Positions 56,255 to 64,000 of a DNA stretch of 64,000 bases are shown here, piece after piece. The stretch comes from Tetrapyrgos nigripes. Taxonomy: Eukaryota > Basidiomycota > Agaricomycetes > Agaricales > Campanellaceae. Positions within the stretch are counted from its first letter, which is position 1, and each line of letters starts with the position of its first letter. The stretch lies in contig JAACJM010000095.1 in the NCBI GenBank assembly GCA_013368315.1, positions 248,001 through 312,000 of the forward strand, given 5' to 3'. The notes under the pieces are model-generated. The model ran no database searches and was not told the origin of the DNA. It was given only the letters and a program-made list of their open reading frames with translations. A program made the position numbers and the translations under genes.

Positions 56255-59200
56255 GAAGGGGATGTGGGCCACCGCTTCGCGTGGCAGTAACGAGGCCCAA
56301 GGTTTCAGCCATACTTAATATAAAGCAATGTTGCTGCTTTTTTTACCTTCATAATCTGCTATTGTGTCATTCTCACCAATTGGAGTGCCAACTTTTTGAG
56401 GTAAGCCATTCTTCATACCATCATAGATGTAATCTCCTTCATCATTAAATGTTCTGAGAATAAAATGGCCATCCCCAAAATAGATAACTGCTCTCAGATG
56501 ATAGGGTCTTTGCTGCTGATTTACTGTGAGATTAACAAACTTATCAATCTGTGTTGAGACATTTATTGGAATATAAAGTAAGAAAAATTCTGGAAATCTG
56601 ATGAATTCAACAATTGTCTGAAGATCAGTGTGACAGGTCTGACATTTCCATCCAAAAGGCTGAATGTAATTGTCCAGCCATTCCTGAGTAGAATGATATG
56701 CTTGTGTTGAAGTGTATAAAACCATATTTTTTCTATCTTTCCATGGCTTGAAAACATGCTCATTATTGCATACAACTCTTCGTTTAGAAAAGGGCATATC
56801 TGATTGAGTCAGTTCAAGTAGAACTTCGCCGGCATCTGCATACTCACCATACGGAAAGGCATTAGAATCAATGTGATGTAGACCGAGTCTTAAGCTTTCT
56901 CTGGTACGTGCAAGGTCAACAACATTAGGCTGAAAGGCACTAGTCAATTCTGTGGAGAGTATTTGGATAAAATGAGATGCTTCTGTTTGAAATTTTTCTG
57001 GATAATTAGAGTGTAAATAATGAAGTAACATTATAGCAGAATCATAGGCACAGCTATTGTTGGACCAGCTTAAGAAAGGAAGCAGTGGTGTAAATTCAGT
57101 AGAAGTGTTGCTATCAGCTTTATGCCTCTTTAGAGGAACATCTTGATTTATTTTTTCTGAGCTACTCTTTCTTTTGAGACTTGAAGTTGATGGGACATTA
57201 GTTGCAGCTCCTAGTGCTGGTTTAAAATCACCTTTCGGTTGTGTGGATTTCTTCTGTTGATCTTCTTTATCATCAATGATATGCCATGTTTCTCTAGAGT
57301 CGAAGGTCTCAGCTAAGGGATCATTATCATTCCACAGAATAGATTTGTGTGCAAAAGCAGGTACAAAGTTTTGACCTTTGAGTGTGCGGAAAGATTTAAT
57401 CAGAACTGAACGCCGATCACCTGAGACTGACGGTGGTAATAGACCTAAATGCTTGAGTTTACTCAGTTCATCCAGTATTTCCAGCTCTCTCAATTCCTGT
57501 CTATATCCACCTTTATTCTTCAGGCCTCCTGTAAGAAGACTTCCATTAAATCCTTGAAGGATTAATGTTTGGTCAGCACAGGAGCTGTGTGACAATGCAG
57601 TGTATATAGCTCTGAAATCTCTGCTATTATTAATGTCAACCACATTCCAATCTCCTGTTTTGCCTTGAGATGCAAAATCTGTCATAGCGAAATTGGGAAG
57701 TACTTCAACTTGAGTACGGGATATTGCAATTTGGGAATCATCTGAAAGTTTGCATTCAATTCGGACAGTATTTCGCACTATAGGTACTACATTTTCAGGA
57801 AGACCTTCAAATTGAATTGGAGATGGAGGTTTAGGGGGATTATGTAGTTTAATAAAAAGAACATCTAGAACAGGCTTACCATGCTTGCCTATTTTTGCTT
57901 TCCAGCCATGGACATGGCCTTCCTGTCCCTTAGTGATACAGAGTTCAGTGGCACTATTATATCTAATCATAACAGGCATTCCTAGACATATATCAAGTCT
58001 ACCAGGAATTTGTCTATCATTATAAGAGTGTGGTTGAGTCCATAGTTCATGTTGAACTTTATTATTGACTTTGAATCTCTTTGATTTATGTCTTTTTCTA
58101 TGCTGTTTCTCATTTTCTGGAATATCTTCCAGAACAACCTGCTCATCTTCTGAATAGAAAGACATCAATGTTTGTCCTGTTTCGGCAGCAAAGCGTTCTG
58201 TTCCAAGCTTATTAGCTACATCTTTATGTTTATTATAAGTAAGAATAATAGGAGTATTACGAAAATTTTCATTTCTAAGTGACCTGGCAGGCTCATAAGG
58301 GTTTGATATCAGTGTTCGCAAAAAGGCAATATCTTTTGAAGTGCATGACCTATACTGCATATTCTCCAGAGCCTTTCGATAATTATCATCATTTTCTGAT
58401 GTTTCAGTTTGTCTCATATTTTTTCTAAGCATTACAACTGTAGTTACTTGATGCCAGAGATGCTGACCTATAGCATTTTCCTGATCTGATCTTGACTTTG
58501 GTGATTGTCCAATGGAATGACTGTATAATGCCACACTTTCACCACCTATAGCAGGGGGAAGCTGACCAAAATCTCCAGCAAAAATCATATTCATTCCTCC
58601 GAAAGGGAGATGAGGCATGCTTAACGCCAGGGCTAATTTTGCACTGATCTTGTACATATCTTTACAAGACAACATTGAAACTTCATCAAGAAATATATAG
58701 TTGACACCTTCCAATCGTGAACAGATCTGTGGAATAGATGTTGAATGATTCTCTCCTTCTGATTTTGAGTTGATACCAAACATATAATGATACGTTGATC
58801 CTGCTAGTAGTGCAGCTGCATTTCCAGTTGGTGCAACAACTAGCATATGGTGTGACTCTTTTCTCTCTGCAAAGAACTTGCGCAGAGCACGCAATACAGT
58901 TGATTTACCAGTGCCACCCATTCCACCTATATACATCTTTAACTGCTCAGGACAGGGCCTGACTGCATGATTTGCAATGATTCTGAATGCTCTCTCTTGC
59001 TCTGCATTATCCTGGAATTGAAATTCATTTGCTATCTGATCAATCAGATTCTGAGTATGGCCTTGTCTTGTCCTTTGCTCAAATACAGTTTTATCTAGTA
59101 TTTCTACTTGTTCAGGAAATGGGTTTCTAAATTTATTATTAGAATTCTGGTCTGCACCTGATCTATGTCTTTTATCAAGTATATCCTGCCTCATTTTGTT

Positions 59201-62076
59201 GATTTGAAGTTTCCAGCCATGTGCACTTTTATCAATTTGTGGGTGACATGCCGAAGGTATCAGTGATTTTCGGTCATGCAAAGTGTCAGTCCAGCCCATA
59301 TCCACCAAAAGCTGCTTCATTTCATTCATCTCATCCTGCCTTCGCCTTTCAAATGGTCCAGACTCTCCATTAAGTGGATCAGCTAATGTGTTAAGTAAAT
59401 CAGAGTCAATGCCATCGTCATACTCTGGAAGATAGGAATCCTGTGTATTCTCACTCATTGCTCTTCTCTGTGCATTGTAGTCATCTCTGGAATCCAAGCA
59501 CTCATAACGAACTTGAAAATTCTTGAGTATCTGCTTCTGCTGAGGTGTGAATTGAAAACTATCAAATGCATTATCCCAAGTCTGATCTTTATTCTTTACC
59601 TTTTCACCGGCTCTCCAGGGCTTAAATAGTGTTAGCATTACAGTACAGTAATATTCACGGTTTCCTTTATCAGCTCTAGGTAATGTACCCCCAATAAAGT
59701 TTGGAACAAGACGCTTATCATCTGATACAACCTTTAATGCATGTGAGTCAGCAAGAGGATGGCCATGAACAAACGGAAATACATTTCTTGCCAATTTTTC
59801 CTTTGAAACTGGCTTTGGGCCTTGGGGATATTCATGTGTGCTGTGTTCATTATCAGATTCCAAACCTGCATCGGAGTCTGAATCCTCACTATCACAGACA
59901 TCTTTCTTGGTAGAGACTTTGACTCTTTCACATAACTGTACCCAATCATACAGACACATTTTTTCAAGATGTGCGGGGCGGTATATATAATCATAAACTT
60001 GTGAGATTGCAACTACACCATTACGCTTCCTTAAAAGAATTACTTTATCTTTAGTAGAAGGTGAGTTCTCGTCAGAAATAGTCCAGGATTTTTGAACCTC
60101 ATTTACATAGTTTTTCCAGTAAAAAGATTTGAACTTATGGCTAGTATAGTGATCTGGGTTGTCTAATAGATACATGCAAATCATTGGAGCTCCTAATTCC
60201 ATTTTTACAGATAATAAATTTACCATCTGTGTTACTAATTTTCTTACTTTCTCTTGCCTACTTAATGGTCCATTTAACATTTCAGAATTTCTTTCAAGCA
60301 CTGACTTTATGACATCAAATATTACATGAGTGTTCAAACTCCATTTTGTGATATAATTGGTCACATAGTATACAACAGCTTTGATTGCAGTTCCAGACAA
60401 TAACGAAGTCACATCCGAGTTACATTTGAGTAGATAAGTCATTGTAGGGTTATAAGTATTAATCCAAGGCTCATGTTTCTGCATCCTTAAGTAACCTGTC
60501 TCCTGGTCAACCTGAGTTGTCTCTACAAATTGACGTGGAAATCTTGCACTACATGTACCATATTTATTGTCAAGACAGCCAAAATAATCCTTGTTCTTTT
60601 TACGCCTGCCATCCTTTCCCATAGTTGACTTGGATTTATGGATGTGAGTACGAGAAACAATGTCATCCACTTCATCTTTATAATCATTCCACCATTGTTC
60701 AGTAGATAAGCAAGTATCACAGCTTTCCTTGATACTGCATTTATGGTTGACTGGTTCTGGTGGCTCTGCAGGAAGTGTATAAAGTGAATTAACATAATCT
60801 TCTGATTGGGCTCTGATCCTGATATTTTCTTCAATACTTTCTTGATTTCTTGTCATGAAATTACCAGTATGTGCACCTTCAAGATATTCAACAATTCTCT
60901 TTTGAAAGTCACTATTTGGATCTAGGATTGCATCTCTTATTTCTTGAGGAGATTTGGAAAAGGCAATCCAAAGAAGCATGTGCAAGTGAAGTGTCAGTCT
61001 ACTTTGCTGTTCTACAGTACCATAATATGCACTTGTCTTCCCAAAAAGACCGTCATGATCACTGTCAACACCTAAAATATGCTTTATAAACATTCTCACC
61101 ATAAAATCAAAGAACTTAGCCCCAGAAACTGGATTTCTGATTACCTGTCAGGTCCTATCATCATCTGGTAAATTAAGACATGGCTGAAACTTTTCATCTG
61201 TACCTGCATAATATAGGCAGAGTGGATGAGTTGTGTCTGAAGGAGCAAAAGTTATATACCATGATGGTGCACCTAGATATGCAATCAATGACCATAATTC
61301 ATTTCTAAGATATTTTTTGCTAGTCATAGAACCTTTCACCCCGCCACCAACATGATCCAGATCTTGAATGACAGCAAAGCAAGTCTTCTCATCCTCTGTC
61401 TCAGGGTGCACTATTTCACCTTTATCAAGCCTTTGTATAATATTATTCAATACAGCATGATTAATGTTAAGTATCCGGTCAGCAATTGCTGGAAATGATT
61501 GAAGGTCAGTCATTGCAAAGCCATTATGTGTTGCCATTTTTATTTGCTCATGACTAAATGCAACAAAGGGAAAGTAATATCAGTTTGAAAACGTTTATCA
61601 TGATAATTAAGTAGAAACTTTTTATGAGCTTTTTCTCCAAATTGGGAAATATAATTTATTCCAAATCCTCCTAGGCCATAGGGAAATAGCCAGGGAAAAA
61701 TTGAGGGGTATAATTTTGGATTCTTAAAGATTGTTGAGCTGTCTTTGCTATGACCTACTGCCAAAAATTTCCCTTGTGAATTTAAATGTGCCAGTGCTTT
61801 GGCTTTCTGTGATTCTACAGTTTCATTTTGAAGCTTTGACCTGTAAGCCCATGTACTACAAAAGGAACTTCACCTTGTTCAGTCCCAATTTCAGGCTCAT
61901 TATCATGTACACTTGTCCCTTCTGGAACCCTGTTTCCTTCACTAGTTGTAGGTTTCCATTCTACAGACACAGGTGGCAAATCTTCTGAGTACTTATTAAG
62001 ATTATCTAATGAAATGTCCAATTCATGATAAGCTGGATGATTTAGTTTTAACCATGTAAGTGCATTATAGAAAGAA
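56255..62076 (-). mobile_element. Helitron, 5'-truncated
   Basis: The left end (3' end in element orientation) has the hairpin GGGCCACCGCTTCGCGTGGC...GAGGCCC at 56266-56298 and abuts companion unit exon 1 at CGA/T. The uninterrupted paralogue at 23381-23390 shows the target as AAGCGATTGTG, fitting insertion between A and T. The right end breaks inside coding sequence at FYNALTWLK (about 62071) and joins a DNA stretch equivalent to 54393 of unit 4. The 5' terminus and N-terminal coding part are therefore missing. Confidence 0.8.
56315..62071 (-). pseudogene. RepHel Helitron replicase-helicase with C-terminal USP-like domain
   Basis: The main frame 61102-56315 is open for 1595 codons. The same frame continues upstream (61537-61151) across one TGA at 61148-61150; further upstream there are frameshifts near 61540 and 61790. 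Motifs: HUH-type LHLHMLLW (~60980-61000) and paired tyrosines YVTNYITK (~60350) of the Rep nuclease; helicase Walker A GGMGGTGKS (~58920), FLDEVSML (~58680), AGDFGQLPP (~58570), TDFASQGKT (~57675) and YTALSHSS (~57600), Pif1/RecD-like. The C-terminal ~280 residues carry NNSCAYDS (~57050) and a matching YFGDGHF (~56480), the Cys and His boxes of a ubiquitin-specific-protease-like fold. The intact protein would nick, unwind and transpose by rolling circle. Broken by at least three lesions and truncation. Confidence 0.88.
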
Positions 62077-62620
62077 AAAAAGGAACAAGAGAGAAAGAAG
62101 GAAGACACAAAGGGGAAAAAAAGAGAAACACCCACCGTGCTTCCGAATAGCCCTCACCACCTCCCCACCTACACCTCTTACTACCTCCCCGGACCCTCTG
62201 CATACCCAACCACATCTCATCCTTTACCCACATACCCTTTCTTCATTCTTCCATTCCCATCCTCACCAGGACCGTCCTCGAAAACCACCTAATGTTCCTC
62301 CGCCGCCGAATCACTCGTATACGCAACCAGCGTTACTCTTTCGGCTACGATTTTGGGACAGAATTGGTTGTTTATGAGAGCCACGGATAATGAGGAGTGA
62401 CAGGTGCCTTTGGGCTTGAGGAGGGCGTTGGTAGCGATGGTTGTCGAGAGGCGGATGTAGTCTGGAAGGGAATACTCAACCTCTCCCCCTCCCTAAATCC
62501 ATCACCCACCACAATGACTTAAAGGCCCCCTACACCTCGAACACTTTCATAGGTGACACCCCCTCTATACCGTATTTGGCGGGAGTGAGGACGACGTTGC
62601 AGGAAGGATGAGGCAGATGG
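62077..62620 (-). pseudogene. 5-oxoprolinase-like pseudogene, unit 5 fragment
   Basis: Matches 54393-54880. It includes the RPKIVAERVTLV deletion joint (~62340), the TAG after AAEEH (~62290) and the start of the PLPDY region (~62470). The downstream two thirds are absent because the segment begins at the Helitron junction. Confidence 0.6.
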
Positions 62621-64000
62621 GGATTGTTGGTGTCGAGGTATGGGAAGGGAGCGGGTGGTGTAACGTTGAAGTCTGGGTAGGGAGTGGGCCCAGGGCGGGT
62701 TAAGGATGAGGATGAGGGCGAGAACGAGGTGTAGTAGATGTCGAAGAGGTGGGTGAAGACTGTAAAATTCGTCAGAACACAGAAAAAGCAATAATGTCGT
62801 CAGTCTAAACTCACTGTATCCAACGGCAGTCGTGTCCATAGGATGTCACCTTGACGATTTAATCAAGTCACATAGAGTAAACCAGCAAACCGTCAAAACA
62901 ACGAAGAAGAAAAGGAAGAAAGAGAGAGAAAGGTGAAACAATTGTACATACCAGCGTAGGTAGACTTGTTGCGTGCTCGCTGTCTTTCGTGGTCGCTGTT
63001 GTCATCGTCATGAAGGAAAACGTGTAAATGTGACAATTGGTTGTAGTTGTATCCTAGGCTGTAGGCGTCAGAGTAAGGGCATTTGTATCCCCCCAGAGTT
63101 AAACAGGAAGACGAGAAAAAACAGAGTGTAAAGCACGCTGAAATCAGAAAGCTTCCATGTTTACATTTGTTACTTTCGGAACCTTTGGAAAACGTGTGAG
63201 TGACAAATGTGCAGAAGTCGAAGGTGTTATGACGTCATTACCGGGCCCAACCACTGTGAAAATGCCAACGGTGATGAACAGTCTCGAACGCATTGGCTAT
63301 CACTCCTGTCAGCGTCCTCACAGAAAGAACGACATCATTGAAGGTCAGACTCGAGGGATCTATGCAACAGAATGCTATCGTGGTGACCCGGGCCGTTTGC
63401 ATTTTCACGGAAACAGAAGAAGTTCGCTCTTCGTTCATCTCTCATCAAACTTGTCAGTTGCTCCCCAAAACAACAGCTCTTAAATATACATCTATTATCA
63501 CCTAGTAGGCTTCTTTCGCAAACTAATTGAGGAAGACTTGATAAACGAATAGGGAAAAGCACAGGTGAGTCACGGCCATAACCCACAAATGAGGCAAATC
63601 GGAAATGCCATTGATTGAACAGCATTCAATATGTGTTCCCCCAGTACTATTGACGGTAGTGTCTAGAATTAAATTCTTAGAAATATGTATGTAGGTAGGC
63701 AGGTTGACCAGACGGCGGGTTTGCCATCTACTGCAGATATCGAAGGCGTGAGCTCGTCCTCTCGCTGTTGGGTGGGTCCAGGAACGTTCCACGAAACGTA
63801 TCGCCACATTGTCCGAGATGCAAGTTGAAGAAAATGATCTGAAATGCAATGGTATTATACTTCCTTAAACAGGGTATTTATTTCTGACTCAACATACCTC
63901 AGTAGTGATTGTGAGGACATTTTGTTGGTGTCAATCTTGTAGCCCAAATTCAAGCTGAAGGCCCTCAACATTGACAACTATTGCTGCATAATAGGATAGG
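62621..64000 (-). pseudogene. Companion unit, copy 5
   Basis: Matches copy 4: YPDFNVTPPAPFPYL-type piece (~62670), LGGYKCPYSDAY (~63100-63065), RTSSVSVKMQTARV and LTFNDVVLSVRTLTG (63438-63310), and exon 2 with FVERSWTHPTARGR (~63790-63750). Here the exon-2 frame is open for 108 codons (63849-63523), without the one-base insertion of copy 2. Exon 1 with its ATG lies at about 63900-63925. Sequence up to the window end continues as in the NLR 3' flank, so another NLR may follow. Confidence 0.45.

Overview
The window looks like a repeat-rich accessory region of an agaricomycete (mushroom-forming basidiomycete) genome. The signs are introns of about 50-62 bp, NACHT-ankyrin NOD-like receptors (NLRs) of basidiomycete type, a RepHel Helitron with a C-terminal cysteine-peptidase-like domain, Ty1/copia elements, several hAT-type elements, and a decayed fungal transposon gene. 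No rRNA, CRISPR array, bacterial operon or complete housekeeping gene is visible.

The core is a head-to-tail array on the minus strand. Three intact, spliced NLR genes (15943-12490, 27499-23912, 39051-34724; predicted 1040, 1083 and 1295 aa) share intron phases. Each has a short N-terminal Asn/Gln-rich motif, a Walker A on a 25-nt microexon, a NACHT exon of 546 nt, and one long exon with 13, 13 or 19 near-identical 33-residue ankyrin repeats. Each is preceded by two copies of a ~170-bp upstream repeat with a small palindrome and followed by all or part of a second repeated unit. That second unit is an unrecognised spliced stretch plus a decayed 5-oxoprolinase-like gene. It occurs most fully at 18.5-23.4 kb and 51.5-56.25 kb, in part at 62.1-64.0 kb and 32.8-34.2 kb, and as a stub at 11.8-12.0 kb.

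Region by region: 1-1.5 kb, decayed transposon protein gene; 1.7-5.8 kb, broken or unrecognised genes, one with a Helitron-associated SAP-like segment; 6.1-8.3 kb, hAT element with a perfect 8-bp target duplication and a small Helitron-like insertion; 8.5-11.4 kb, low-complexity gene copy interrupted by a TIR element; 12.5-16.3 kb, NLR1; 16.3-18.0 kb, two nested hAT-like elements; 18.5-23.4 kb, tRNA-like sequence, 5-oxoprolinase pseudogene and companion unit; 23.9-27.8 kb, NLR2; 28-30.6 kb, duplicated intergenic DNA and hAT remnants; 30.6-32.8 kb, second low-complexity gene copy; 34.7-39.4 kb, NLR3; 39.4-41.5 kb, duplicated intergenic DNA with a Helitron-like insertion; 41.5-51.4 kb, two Ty1/copia copies sharing the middle LTR, the second truncated; 51.4-56.25 kb, another oxoprolinase/companion unit; 56.25-62.08 kb, 5'-truncated, mutated Helitron; 62.08-64 kb, a further partial companion unit running off the window.

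Biologically, the NLRs are the only clearly intact genes. Their ankyrin arrays combine extreme sequence homogeneity with a few hypervariable positions, the pattern known for fungal non-self recognition (heterokaryon incompatibility-like) receptors. The rest of the window is mostly transposon traffic and repeated segmental duplication around them.
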